This document shows, piece by piece, positions 8,874-17,105 of a stretch of 64,000 bases of DNA (the first letter of the stretch is position 1; the number at the start of each line of letters is the position of its first letter). The notes under the pieces were generated by a model. The model had not been told where the DNA came from. It worked only from the letters and a program-made list of their open reading frames with translations, and searched no databases. The position numbers and the translations under genes were made by a program. The stretch is from positions 1,332,501 through 1,396,500 of the forward strand of contig NZ_JARUBJ010000002.1 of the NCBI RefSeq assembly GCF_029626145.1, written 5' to 3'. The DNA is from Micromonospora sp. WMMD961. Its GTDB lineage: Bacteria > Actinomycetota > Actinomycetes > Mycobacteriales > Micromonosporaceae.

Positions 8874-9959
8874 TCACAGGGCGAGCGCGGCGCTCGCCGG
8901 GCTGCCTGGCGGTGGCGGCAACAGGGTCGACCCGACACCCTCGGCGGCCAGCGCGACGCGCAGTCGGTGCAGGTCGGCACCGAAGCGGACCAGACCGATC
9001 GGCTCGACGGGCGTCGGGGCCGAGCCCAGCACCAGGGCCGCGCCCTCCGGCCAGCCCGGCATCTCGGCGACCAGTCCGGCGCGTACCTCCGCCTCGTCGA
9101 CCAGCGTGAAGACCGTGCCGGGGGCGACCACGTCGGCGATCGAGTCGATCGCCCGTCGCACCGCGCTCAGGTCCGCCGGCGTCGAGCCGAGCGCGTCGGT
9201 CAGGGTGGCGGCGTCGGCGAGCCCGGCGGCGCGGGCCTCGGCGGTACCGAGCGAGAACAGGTCCTGGGCGGCGTCGCGGACCAGCGCCCGCGCACCGGCG
9301 GCGTCCTCCGGGTCGGTGGTTGAGAGGTAGCCCCGCACCACCGCGACCGGGACCTGGTCGCACTTTCCCTTGATCAGCTCGCCGGCGCCCGCCAGTTCGT
9401 CCACCACCGCCATCTGGGTCAGCTGCAGCTCGTTGCCGTACGGGTCCACCTCGCCCCGGTGGTCACGGATGGCCGGCATCCCGGCCACACCGAGCGCCAC
9501 GTCGGTGAGCCCGTTGCGCCACGGTCGCCCCATCGTGTCGCTGATGATCACCGCGACGTCCAGGTCGTAACGCTCCCGCAGCGCCCCGCGCAGAGCCCGT
9601 GCCGAGGCGTCCGGGTCGACCGGCAGCAGCACCAGTTGGGTCTTGTCCACGTTCGACGCGTCGATGCCCGCCGAGGCCATCACGAAGCCGTGATGGGTCT
9701 GCACGATCCGGGTCGGCCCTCGACTGGCGACCACCCGGGCGGTCTCACCGGCCAGGACGTCGTCCCGGGCCGCCAGCCGCTCCGGCCCGTCCGCCGGGAC
9801 GTCGACCAACCGCCCCTCCGCCTTGGAGACGATCTTGCTGGTCACCACCAGCACGTCACCGTTACGTAGCCACGGTGCCGCCGTCGCGATCATCGCCGGC
9901 AGGTCGTCACCCTCGGTCACGTGGCCGATGCCGAGCACCGGCAGGATCTCCAGCCTCAC
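8874..9959 (-). CDS. cofE: coenzyme F420-0:L-glutamate ligase
   Basis: 361 residues from GTG 9959, sharing a 4-bp GTGA with the cofD stop, so translation is probably coupled. The CofE domain covers about residues 1-245 with GDVLVVTSKIVSKAEGR, the glycine/aspartate cluster VIISDTMGRPWRNGLTDVALG and NELQLTQMAVVDELA. It adds gamma-linked glutamates to F420-0 using GTP. The last 115 residues exceed a single-domain CofE but are far too short for the FMN reductase domain of mycobacterial FbiB; the end (LHRLRVALAAEGVGS) looks like a fragment of such a domain. Confidence 0.92.
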   Translation of the reverse strand: MRLEILPVLGIGHVTEGDDLPAMIATAAPWLRNGDVLVVTSKIVSKAEGRLVDVPADGPERLAARDDVLAGETARVVASRGPTRIVQTHHGFVMASAGIDASNVDKTQLVLLPVDPDASARALRGALRERYDLDVAVIISDTMGRPWRNGLTDVALGVAGMPAIRDHRGEVDPYGNELQLTQMAVVDELAGAGELIKGKCDQVPVAVVRGYLSTTDPEDAAGARALVRDAAQDLFSLGTAEARAAGLADAATLTDALGSTPADLSAVRRAIDSIADVVAPGTVFTLVDEAEVRAGLVAEMPGWPEGAALVLGSAPTPVEPIGLVRFGADLHRLRVALAAEGVGSTLLPPPPGSPASAALAL

Positions 9960-10903
9960 GTCAACTCCATCGCGGCGCGGACCATCGCCGCCGTCGCCGC
10001 CTCGTCGGTCATCCGCAGCGGCACCGCGCGGACCGTCATCTCGGGCACCACAGTGCCGGCGTCCTCCTCGGCCACCAGCCACCCGTCCAGCAGGCCACCA
10101 TTCGTCCGGCCTCCGTACAGGCGGCCCACCCCGGCGGCGCTGCACTCGACGCCGAGCACGTCGAGGCAACGGTCAGCCATCCCGCGCACCGGAGCGCCAC
10201 CGATGATCGGCGAGACACCCACCACCGGCGCCGGGCCGTCCACGACCGCCTCGCGTAGCCCCGGTACGGCCAGCACCGGTGCCACACTCACCACGGGGTT
10301 GCTCGGCGCGACAAGCACCAGGTCGGCTGAGCCGATCGCCTCCAGCACCCCGGGTGCCGGACTCGCCGTCTCCGCGCCGACGAACACGAAACGGCGGGTG
10401 GGGATGTCGGCCCGGTACCGCACCCACCACTCCTGGAAGTGGATCGCCCGTTGCCCCTGCTCGTCCTCGACGACGGCGTGGGTCTCGAGCCGGTCGTCGG
10501 TGGCCGGCAACAGGCGTACCCCCGGCTCCCAGCGGGTGGACAGCGCCTCGGTGACGGCGCTCAACGGATAACCGCCGTTGAGCATGGTGGAACGCACCAG
10601 GTGCGTGGCGATGTCCTTGTCGCCGAGACCGAACCAGGTCGGCTGCGCCCCGTACGCGGCCAGCTCGTCCTTGACCGTCCAGCTTTCGCCGACCCGACCC
10701 CAGCCTCGCTCCGGGTCGGCGCCGCCGCCCAGCGTGTACATGACGCTGTCCAGGTCGGGGCAGATCTTCAACCCGTGCAGCCACAGGTCGTCGCCGACGT
10801 TGACCACGGCGGTCACCTCCGCGCCGACCTCGCGGGCGTACGCCCGGACGCCGAGCAGGAACCGGGCGCCACCGATGCCGCCGGCCAGAACCACGATGCG
10901 CAT
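9956..10903 (-). CDS. cofD: 2-phospho-L-lactate transferase (F420 synthesis)
   Basis: 315 residues from ATG 10903 (MRIVVLAGGIGGARFLLG), the nucleotide-binding loop that opens CofD/FbiA proteins. NVGDD, GLKICPDLDSVMYTLGG, WFGLGDKDIATHL and APSNPVVSV are further family motifs. The enzyme joins a phospho-lactyl or phosphoenolpyruvyl group to the Fo chromophore made by FbiC. An in-frame ATG nine bases upstream (10912) is an alternative start. It forms an operon with cofE. Confidence 0.94.
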   Translation of the reverse strand: MRIVVLAGGIGGARFLLGVRAYAREVGAEVTAVVNVGDDLWLHGLKICPDLDSVMYTLGGGADPERGWGRVGESWTVKDELAAYGAQPTWFGLGDKDIATHLVRSTMLNGGYPLSAVTEALSTRWEPGVRLLPATDDRLETHAVVEDEQGQRAIHFQEWWVRYRADIPTRRFVFVGAETASPAPGVLEAIGSADLVLVAPSNPVVSVAPVLAVPGLREAVVDGPAPVVGVSPIIGGAPVRGMADRCLDVLGVECSAAGVGRLYGGRTNGGLLDGWLVAEEDAGTVVPEMTVRAVPLRMTDEAATAAMVRAAMELT

Positions 10904-11001
10904 GTCGACCATCCTCGCGCACGTGACGCCTACGATCGGTCGGTGACCGACGAGACTAGGCTCACGTGCGCACTGTCCGTCCATGCCCCGAGGGGGAGCT
11001 C

Positions 11002-11991
11002 GTGACCAGCCCCGCCGAGCCCGCGCCGACCGACGCGACACAGGCCCGTCAGCTGACCAAGCCGCTACGCGAGCTCGCCGCGCTCGCGCTACTCGGCGCC
11101 AACGCCGTGTTCCTCTTCGTGGGCCTGCTGCGGTTGATCGCCCCGAACGACTACAGCTCCTTCACCGACCGGGCGGGCAGCGCCTTCTACTCGTTCATCG
11201 GGGTGGAGGCGGTGGCGCTCCCGCTGCTGGCCGTGCTGCTGGCCACGCACATCTCGCCGGTGCTGCCGAAGGCGAAGCTGATCACGCAGGTGGCCCTCGT
11301 CGAGTACGCGGTCAGCGCGCTGTTCGGCACGCTGACCATGCTGATCTGGACGGTCGGCCGCCTGGCTCAGGCAGAGATCCTCGACGCGCTCCTCGGCGTG
11401 CTGACTCGGTTCGCCTGGATGGTGATCTTCGCGGTCGCCGCCTGGGTGGTCTACACGGTGTGGCGTGCCCACTACTACGTGCCGCGGCCCAAGCCGCAGC
11501 CGGGTGTCTACGGTCAGCCGCAGCCCGGTCAGCCGCATTCCGGTTGGCCGCAGCAGCAGGGTGGTTGGCCGGCACCGGGGCAGCCCGGTGGACAGCCGCA
11601 GGGTGGATGGCCCGCTCCCGGGCAGCCGGGCGGATACCCTCCGGCGCAGCACCCGGGCCAGTTCGGTCAGCCCTCTCCGCCGTTCCAGGCACCGCAGTCC
11701 GCGCCGCCGCGCCCGCAGTCGGCACCGCCGTTCCCGCAGTCCGCGCCGCCGGTCAACCCGGCGCCGTCCCCGGCCGCGCCGCCGTTCGGGCAGCCGCCGT
11801 CGGCAGATCCCACGCAGGCCATTCCGCGTCAGCCCGCCGACTCGGCCGCCGCCGACAGGACGCAGGCCATCGCGCACCCCGCCGACTCGGCCCCCGCAGA
11901 CCCGACGCAGGCGATCACCCGTCCCACCGACTCCGACGACGACCGCACCCAGCGCATCAAGCCCGGAGAGCACCCCGAACAGCCCCGCTGA
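11002..11991 (+). CDS. four-helix membrane protein with long Pro/Gln-rich tail
   Basis: 329 residues from GTG 11002, after GGGGGAG at 10992-10998. About residues 25-150 contain four hydrophobic helices separated by short loops. The remaining half is a disordered cytoplasmic tail rich in Gly, Gln and Pro (GQPQPGQP, GGWPAPGQPGG units). It ends with four repeats of the form D-x-T-Q-[AR]-I. No enzymatic motif is present. It is divergent from cofD with about 100 bp between. Role unknown; the tail could be a target of Ser/Thr kinases and FHA proteins. Confidence 0.8.
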   Translation: MTSPAEPAPTDATQARQLTKPLRELAALALLGANAVFLFVGLLRLIAPNDYSSFTDRAGSAFYSFIGVEAVALPLLAVLLATHISPVLPKAKLITQVALVEYAVSALFGTLTMLIWTVGRLAQAEILDALLGVLTRFAWMVIFAVAAWVVYTVWRAHYYVPRPKPQPGVYGQPQPGQPHSGWPQQQGGWPAPGQPGGQPQGGWPAPGQPGGYPPAQHPGQFGQPSPPFQAPQSAPPRPQSAPPFPQSAPPVNPAPSPAAPPFGQPPSADPTQAIPRQPADSAAADRTQAIAHPADSAPADPTQAITRPTDSDDDRTQRIKPGEHPEQPR

Positions 11992-12002
11992 GTCTGACTC
12001 CA

Positions 12003-12064
12003 TGATCAGGTGATGAAAAGTAGCTCCCCGGACGCTCTGACACCTACTTTTCATGACCTGATCA
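12003..12064. repeat. inverted repeat with 21-bp arms
   Basis: Left arm TGATCAGGTGATGAAAAGTAG at 12003-12023 pairs with 12044-12064 with one mismatch, around a 20-nt spacer. It lies 12 bp after the membrane-protein stop and could end its transcript. The outer GATC and the arm/spacer geometry resemble the palindromic family at 3569, but the core differs. Confidence 0.8.
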
Positions 12065-12271
12065 CCACGTTGGCGGATCGCCAGCGCCCGGCGCGGCGGG
12101 ATCAGCGGGCACTGACACCACAACGGTGGATCGCTGACGTGCTGGCGCAGCGGATGACTGGACACTGTCACCGCGCTGGTGCCGAGCCAGGCGGGGAGGC
12201 GAGGTGGGCCGTTTCTCACGGTGCGGGCACTGGTCGGTCGAGCGGGCTCGCGCTGCGCATAGGCTGAGCGG

Positions 12272-14887
12272 ATGGTTGATCGCATCCACCCTGGCGCGAG
12301 CGGCGACTCCGGGCTGAGCGACCGCTCCGGCCCGAGCGGCGACTCCGGCCCGAGCAACCACTCCGGCCCGAGCGACGCGAGCGTGCGGCGGGCCCTGGGC
12401 CGGGCCGCGACCGGGCGGGCGCTGGATGTCGACGAGGCGACCGCGCTGCTGTCCGCCCGTGGTGACGCGCTCGACGAGTTGTTCCGGCTGGCCGGCGGGG
12501 TCCGCGATGCCGGGCTGCGTGACGCCGGGCGACCGGGCGTCGTCACGTACTCCAAGAAGGTCTTCATCCCGCTGACCCGGCTCTGCCGGGACCGCTGCCA
12601 CTACTGCACGTTCGCGACCGTGCCGCATCGGCTACCCGCGCCGTTCCTGGACCGGGACGAGGTCCTCGCGATCGCCCGGGAGGGCGCCGCGCAGGGTTGC
12701 AAGGAGGCCCTGTTCACCCTGGGCGACCGGCCGGAGGAGCGGTGGCCGGCGGCCCGGAGCTGGTTGGACGAGCGCGGCTACGACTCCACCCTGGACTACC
12801 TGCGCGCCTGCGCGGTGGCGGTGCTGGAGGAGACCGGGTTGCTGCCGCACCTCAATCCGGGGGTGCTGTCCTGGTCGGAGTTGCAGCGGCTCAAGCCGGT
12901 CGCGCCGAGCATGGGCATGATGCTGGAGACAACGGCTACGCGGCTCTGGTCCGAGCCGGGAGGTCCGCACTTCGGCTCACCGGACAAGGAGCCGGCGGTC
13001 CGGCTGCGGGTGCTGGAGGACGCGGGCCGGGTCGGGGTGCCGTTCACCACGGGCATCCTGATCGGCATCGGGGAGACCCCGGCGGAGCGGGTGGACGCGC
13101 TCTTCGCGATCCGTCGCGCCCATCGGGAGTACGGGCACCTTCAGGAAGTGATCGTGCAGAACTTCCGTGCCAAGCCGGACACGGCGATGCGCGGCATGCC
13201 CGACGCAGAGCTGCACGACCTCGCCGCCACGGTGGCGGTGGCCCGGCTGCTGCTCGGCCCGAAGGCCCGGATCCAGGCCCCGCCGAACCTCATCGCCGGC
13301 GAGTACGACCTGCTGCTGCGGGCCGGCATCGACGACTGGGGCGGCGTCTCCCCGCTCACCCCGGACCACGTCAACCCGGAACGACCCTGGCCGCAGATCG
13401 AGGAGTTGGCCCGGCACTCCGAGCGGGCCGGGTTCACCCTGCGGGAGCGGTTGACCATCTACCCGGAGTACGTGCGCGCGGGCGACCCGTGGCTCGACCC
13501 ACGGCTGCTGCCGCACGTCAGTGCCCTCGCCGATCCGGCGACGGGCATGGCGGTCGAGTCGGCGATGCCGCAGGGCCGCCCCTGGCAGGAGCCGGAGGAG
13601 GTGTTCGGCGGGCGGGTCGACCTGCACGCCACCATCGACACCACCGGCCGCACCGACGACCGGCGCGGCGACTTCGACAGCGTCTACGGCGACTGGTCCG
13701 AGGTCGCCGGCAAGGTCACCCCGGAGGCGACCGCGCGGCGTGCGGGCGTACCCCCGATGTCGGCCGGGAGTGGCGCGGACCGCGACCTGGCGGCCGGGCT
13801 CAGGCTCGCCGCCGACGACCCGGCGGCGCTGCTCGATCCCCGGCACGCGGACGCCGCGCTGGCGCTGTTCGGCGCGGACGGGCCGGCGCTCGACGAGGTG
13901 TGCCGGCTCGCCGACGACGTTCGCCGGGACGCGGTCGGCGACGACGTCACCTACGTGGTCAACCGCAACATCAACTTCAGCAACGTCTGCTACGTGGGCT
14001 GCCGGTTCTGTGCTTTCGCCCAGCGTGAACGCGACGCCGACGCGTACCGGCTCTCCGTCGACCAGGTCGCCGACCGGGCAGAGGAGGCCTGGGCGGCCGG
14101 TGCCAGCGAGGTCTGCCTCCAGGGCGGCATCGACCCGAAGATGCCGGTCACCGGGTACGCCGACATCGTGCGCGCGATCAAGGCCCGGGTGCCCGAGATG
14201 CACGTGCACGCGTTCTCACCCATGGAGATCGTCACCGCCGCCGCGAAGGCCGGCGTGCCGGTCCGCGAGTGGTTGACCCAGCTGCGCGAGGCCGGGCTGG
14301 ACACCATCCCGGGCACCGCCGCGGAGATCCTCGACGACGACGTGCGGTGGGTGCTGACCAAGGGCAAGCTCCCGGCCGCCGCCTGGGTCGACGTGGTCAG
14401 CACGGCACACGAGCTGGGCATCCGGTCCAGCTCCACGATGATGTACGGCCACGTCGACCATCCCGGGCAGTGGCTGGCGCACTTCCGGGTGCTGGCCGGT
14501 GTGCAGGACCGCACCGGCGGGTTCACCGAGTTCGTGGCGCTGCCGTTCGTGCACACCAACGCCCCGATCTACCTGGCCGGGATCGCCCGACCCGGGCCCA
14601 CCTGGCGGGAGAACCGGGTGGTGCACGCGATGTCCCGGTTGCTGTTGCACGGCCGGATCGACAACATCCAGTGCTCCTGGGTGAAGCTGGGTGACGAGGG
14701 CACTGTGGCGATGCTCCAGGGCGGCTGCAACGACCTGGGCGGCACGCTGATGGAGGAGACCATCTCCCGGATGGCCGGTTCCGGCAACGGTTCGGCGCGT
14801 ACCGAGGAGCAGTTGCGGGCCATCGCGACGGCGGCCGGGCGTCCGCCGCGCAAGCGTACGACTGCGTACGGTCACGCCCGGTCCTGA
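12272..14887 (+). CDS. fbiC: FO synthase (fused CofG/CofH)
   Basis: 871 residues, the size of actinobacterial FbiC. Two radical-SAM domains each carry CX3CX2C: C105/C109/C112 (CRDRCHYC) in the CofG half and C573/C577/C580 (CYVGCRFC) in the CofH half. Together they make the deazaflavin chromophore Fo from tyrosine and a ribityl-uracil flavin precursor. Residues 9-35 are a low-complexity Ser-Gly-Asp-Pro repeat not needed in the family, so the start could lie downstream; ATG 12272 has no clear ribosome site. It supplies Fo to CofD/CofE, encoded 2.3 kb away on the other strand. Confidence 0.95.
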   Translation: MVDRIHPGASGDSGLSDRSGPSGDSGPSNHSGPSDASVRRALGRAATGRALDVDEATALLSARGDALDELFRLAGGVRDAGLRDAGRPGVVTYSKKVFIPLTRLCRDRCHYCTFATVPHRLPAPFLDRDEVLAIAREGAAQGCKEALFTLGDRPEERWPAARSWLDERGYDSTLDYLRACAVAVLEETGLLPHLNPGVLSWSELQRLKPVAPSMGMMLETTATRLWSEPGGPHFGSPDKEPAVRLRVLEDAGRVGVPFTTGILIGIGETPAERVDALFAIRRAHREYGHLQEVIVQNFRAKPDTAMRGMPDAELHDLAATVAVARLLLGPKARIQAPPNLIAGEYDLLLRAGIDDWGGVSPLTPDHVNPERPWPQIEELARHSERAGFTLRERLTIYPEYVRAGDPWLDPRLLPHVSALADPATGMAVESAMPQGRPWQEPEEVFGGRVDLHATIDTTGRTDDRRGDFDSVYGDWSEVAGKVTPEATARRAGVPPMSAGSGADRDLAAGLRLAADDPAALLDPRHADAALALFGADGPALDEVCRLADDVRRDAVGDDVTYVVNRNINFSNVCYVGCRFCAFAQRERDADAYRLSVDQVADRAEEAWAAGASEVCLQGGIDPKMPVTGYADIVRAIKARVPEMHVHAFSPMEIVTAAAKAGVPVREWLTQLREAGLDTIPGTAAEILDDDVRWVLTKGKLPAAAWVDVVSTAHELGIRSSSTMMYGHVDHPGQWLAHFRVLAGVQDRTGGFTEFVALPFVHTNAPIYLAGIARPGPTWRENRVVHAMSRLLLHGRIDNIQCSWVKLGDEGTVAMLQGGCNDLGGTLMEETISRMAGSGNGSARTEEQLRAIATAAGRPPRKRTTAYGHARS

Positions 14888-14996
14888 CGTCGAACCTTTC
14901 CCCGCCTCCGGCCGTACCACGCGGTGCCGGCGGCGGTCGCGGCGAGGACCGCCGCCGGCACCGATGCGGCTGCCGCGGCAGCCACCCCGGGGTTGA

Positions 14997-15231
14997 GCGC
15001 CGCACGATCACGCGTACGGGCCGTCGGAGACCGGGAGTGTCGTCCTCGATCTGGGCGGCGACACCGGTGCCCTGATCGTCTACGTTCCACGGTGCGGTCT
15101 ATCCCGATCTGCCGGCCGGAATCTATACCGTCTGGTGGGACGAGGGTACCTCCGTCGGGGAGGTTTCCGTCCATGGTGGACGTATAGCCGAGTTCGTGTG
15201 GCCCAGCAGCGGTTTCAGGGTCGCCGGCTGA
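14997..15231 (+). pseudogene. remnant of a small conserved actinobacterial protein
   Basis: Two fragments in different frames read as one protein family. 14997-15089 gives HDHAYGPSETGSVVLDLGG and TGALIVYVP. 15091-15231 gives AVYPDLPAGIYTVWWDEG and GRIAEFVWP, then TGA. Intact relatives have roughly 30 more residues between the halves and their own start codon. Here the middle is deleted, with a frame change, and a TGA at 14994-14996 precedes the first fragment. Relatives are sometimes labelled 'phospholipase', a name I cannot support. A perfect terminator hairpin still follows. Confidence 0.65.
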
Positions 15232-15255
15232 CCTCTCCGCATCGGTTCTCCGGTC

Positions 15256-15284
15256 GCGCCCCGTCCACACTGTGGACGGGGCGC
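15256..15284. terminator. perfect 14-bp hairpin
   Basis: Arms 15256-15269 and 15271-15284 (GCGCCCCGTCCACA and its complement) around one base; in RNA the loop would be larger. It lies 24 bp after the remnant's stop codon, the position of the former gene's terminator. Confidence 0.7.
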
Positions 15285-15545
15285 ACGTGCTGTCCATCGA
15301 TCGACGGGCGGTCCGTGCCGCGCCGCGTTAACCTGTCCCCCACCAAGATCAGCTTGATGGTGGAGGTGTCTGGTGCCATCCGGGCGGCGATCCGTCAGGG
15401 GAGCGCCACGGCAGAAAAGTCGGGCAACTCGCCGGAGAGGGCGTTACTCGGCCGGGGTCTGAATCGATAGGGCAGGTTGCGAGGCTGGACGGCCTGGGTG
15501 GCCGTCCGGGGGTGTCGGGAGGGCGACTCCATTATCAAGTTTGGC

Positions 15546-15575
15546 TTGACGGCGCACGCATTACACGCGTGTAAT
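15546..15575 (+). promoter_or_regulatory. whiB promoter with a 16-bp palindrome over the -10
   Basis: TTGACG (15546-15551), an 18-bp spacer and TGTAAT (15570-15575) form a plausible sigma-70-type promoter 115 bp before whiB. The -10 lies within the perfect palindrome ATTACACGCGTGTAAT (15560-15575). Its half sites TTACAC/GTGTAA fit the TnACnC halves of the Streptomyces BldD box but are separated by two bases instead of one. BldD is known to repress whiB in Streptomyces; control here is inferred. Confidence 0.6.
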
Positions 15576-15689
15576 TTGAATGGGGTTGTTCGCACGGAAC
15601 GCAACAAAAAGGGACCGGACGGACAAGCACGCCTTTCGCGTGGGGGGTTGCAGCGGCGATGACGCCGGTGCGCGACAAGGAGGCATTTG

Positions 15690-15947
15690 ATGGACGGCCA
15701 GCTTGAGGTGGCCGACCTGCTCGGAAACGCGCCGGAGTGGCAGGAGCGAGCGCTGTGCTCGCAGACCGACCCCGAGGCGTTCTTTCCCGAGAAGGGCGGT
15801 TCGACCCGGGAGGCGAAGAGGATCTGTGGGCGCTGCGAGGTCAAGACCGAATGCCTCGAATACGCCCTGGGGCACGATGAGCGGTTCGGCATCTGGGGTG
15901 GGCTCTCCGAGCGGGAGCGGCGCAAGTTGAAGCGGCGGGCCGCCTGA
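15690..15947 (+). CDS. whiB: WhiB-family iron-sulfur regulator (WhiB/WhiB2 type)
   Basis: 85 residues from ATG 15690 with AAGGAGG at 15677-15683. The four cluster cysteines C23, C46, C49 and C55 (CX22CX2CX5C) are present, followed by the turn GIWGG and a basic tail ERRKLKRRAA. Length and the stretch WQERALC, FFPEKGGSTREAK fit WhiB of Streptomyces and WhiB2/WhmD of mycobacteria. This is a 4Fe-4S protein that acts with WhiA and sigma factors to start sporulation septation and cell division. Its position beside the F420, DUF3499 and manB genes matches WhiB2 loci elsewhere. Confidence 0.93.
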   Translation: MDGQLEVADLLGNAPEWQERALCSQTDPEAFFPEKGGSTREAKRICGRCEVKTECLEYALGHDERFGIWGGLSERERRKLKRRAA

Positions 15948-16049
15948 GCGGTGCGAGGTCGGGGCGGTGGGGGCCGCCCGACGTCACACCCAGACGGCAG
16001 CTCCACCGGAGCGGAGTCCGGCCCGCGGGGGGTCGCTCAGCGCGGCGCA

Positions 16050-16094
16050 CGGCCGGACTGCTCAGGCCAGCGCGGCCGGACTGCTCAGGCCAGC
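16050..16094. repeat. 23-bp period tandem duplication at a gene end
   Basis: GGCCGGACTGCTCAGGCCAGC occurs at 16051-16071 and again at 16074-16094. The second copy contains the stop codon of the - strand metallopeptidase gene (TCA at 16085-16087). It parallels the 39-bp duplication at 8769. Confidence 0.85.
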
Positions 16095-16534
16095 TCCTCG
16101 GGGTCGACCCCGAGGAGGTTCGCCACCTGCTCGATGATCACGTCATGGACGAGATCGGCAAGGTCCTCACGGTCCATCGCCCGGAACTCCAGGGGCCGCC
16201 GGTACAGCACGATCCTCGGCGGCACCTCCTGTCGGCCCGGGCGGCCGGGCAACAGTCGGGCCAGCGGGACCTCGCCGTCCTCCAGCACGTCGGAGTCGTA
16301 GACGTTGAGGTCCGGTGGGACGTCCTCGACCGCGAACTCGACCCCGGCCAACTCCTTGGCGAACCGACGTTCCAGCGTCTCCACCGTGTCCAGGACCAGG
16401 TCGTCGAAGACCTCGGCCTTGGTCCGCGCCAGCGGAACCGTGGCCGGCACCAACCGCCCGCGCAGGCCGCGCCCGTGCCGATCACGGTGCGCACGCCGGC
16501 CGGAGCCGGGGCGGCGGTGTTCCGGACTCGTCAT
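16085..16534 (-). CDS. metallopeptidase family protein (minimal zincin-like), motif altered
   Basis: 149 residues from ATG 16534. A basic N-terminus is followed by FDDLVLDTVETLERRFAKEL, V-E-D-V-P-P and PPRIVLYRRPLEFRA, the pattern of the small zincin-like family (DUF1025) beside whiB in actinobacteria. In catalytic members the C-terminal helix carries HExxH. Here the stretch reads LVHDVIIEQVANLLGVD, so only the glutamate of that motif is kept and both histidines are replaced. It is probably not a classical zinc protease. Convergent with whiB. Confidence 0.8.
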   Translation of the reverse strand: MTSPEHRRPGSGRRAHRDRHGRGLRGRLVPATVPLARTKAEVFDDLVLDTVETLERRFAKELAGVEFAVEDVPPDLNVYDSDVLEDGEVPLARLLPGRPGRQEVPPRIVLYRRPLEFRAMDREDLADLVHDVIIEQVANLLGVDPEELA

Positions 16535-16686
16535 GAGGCAAAGGGTAGCGCCCACGCTGGGCTGGCCAGCGGCAGCGCCGCTCCCGTGGCGCGGCGCGCC
16601 CGGAACGGTCAACTGTGATCACCATGACGGGCGTGTCGCAACGCGAAGCGATGCGCCGGACCCGGTAATGGAGATACCCTGCCGCC

Positions 16687-17061
16687 GTGAGGTCACCACG
16701 GCGCTGCTCCCGTAACGGCTGCCCCCGGCAAGCGGTCGCCACATTGACCTATGTCTACAACGAGTCGACAGCGGTGGTGGGGCCGCTGGCGGCGTTCGCC
16801 GAGCCGCACACGTACGACCTGTGTGAGCCGCACGCCCGCAGCCTGACCGCGCCGCGGGGCTGGGACGTGGTCCGGCACGAGGGTGAGTTCGAGCCGCCGC
16901 CGCCCACCACCGACGACCTGGTCGCGCTCGCCGAGGCGGTCCGCGAAGCCGCCCGCCCGGCCCCCCGTCCTCCGGAGGAGCCCCACGACCGGTCGCACGC
17001 CGACCAGTCCCACTCCACCGGCCGTCGAGGCCACCTCCGCGTCATCCCCCCCAACCATTAG
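16687..17061 (+). CDS. DUF3499 family protein
   Basis: 124 residues from GTG 16687. It has an N-terminal CSRNGC pair, a second group DLCEPHARSLTAPRGWDVVRH, and a hydrophilic variable tail. The Cys/His arrangement suggests a small metal-binding fold. The family is restricted to actinobacteria and found at this syntenic site beside whiB and the zincin-like gene; its role is unknown. Divergent from the metallopeptidase-like gene with 152 bp between. Confidence 0.88.
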   Translation: MRSPRRCSRNGCPRQAVATLTYVYNESTAVVGPLAAFAEPHTYDLCEPHARSLTAPRGWDVVRHEGEFEPPPPTTDDLVALAEAVREAARPAPRPPEEPHDRSHADQSHSTGRRGHLRVIPPNH

Positions 17062-17105
17062 GCCCCGCCGGCGCGCGCCCCCTCCCGGCCTCCCGGCCTC
17101 CTGCG

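Noticed and set aside
12010..12267. 85-codon + strand frame between the membrane protein and fbiC
   Set aside because: It starts inside the inverted repeat at 12003, has no ribosome site and unlikely codon use.
14872..15297. 141-codon - strand frame with an Ala-rich tail after fbiC
   Set aside because: It overlaps the fbiC end and the better supported + strand remnant, has no family features, and its helix-like tail follows from GCC/GCG-rich DNA.
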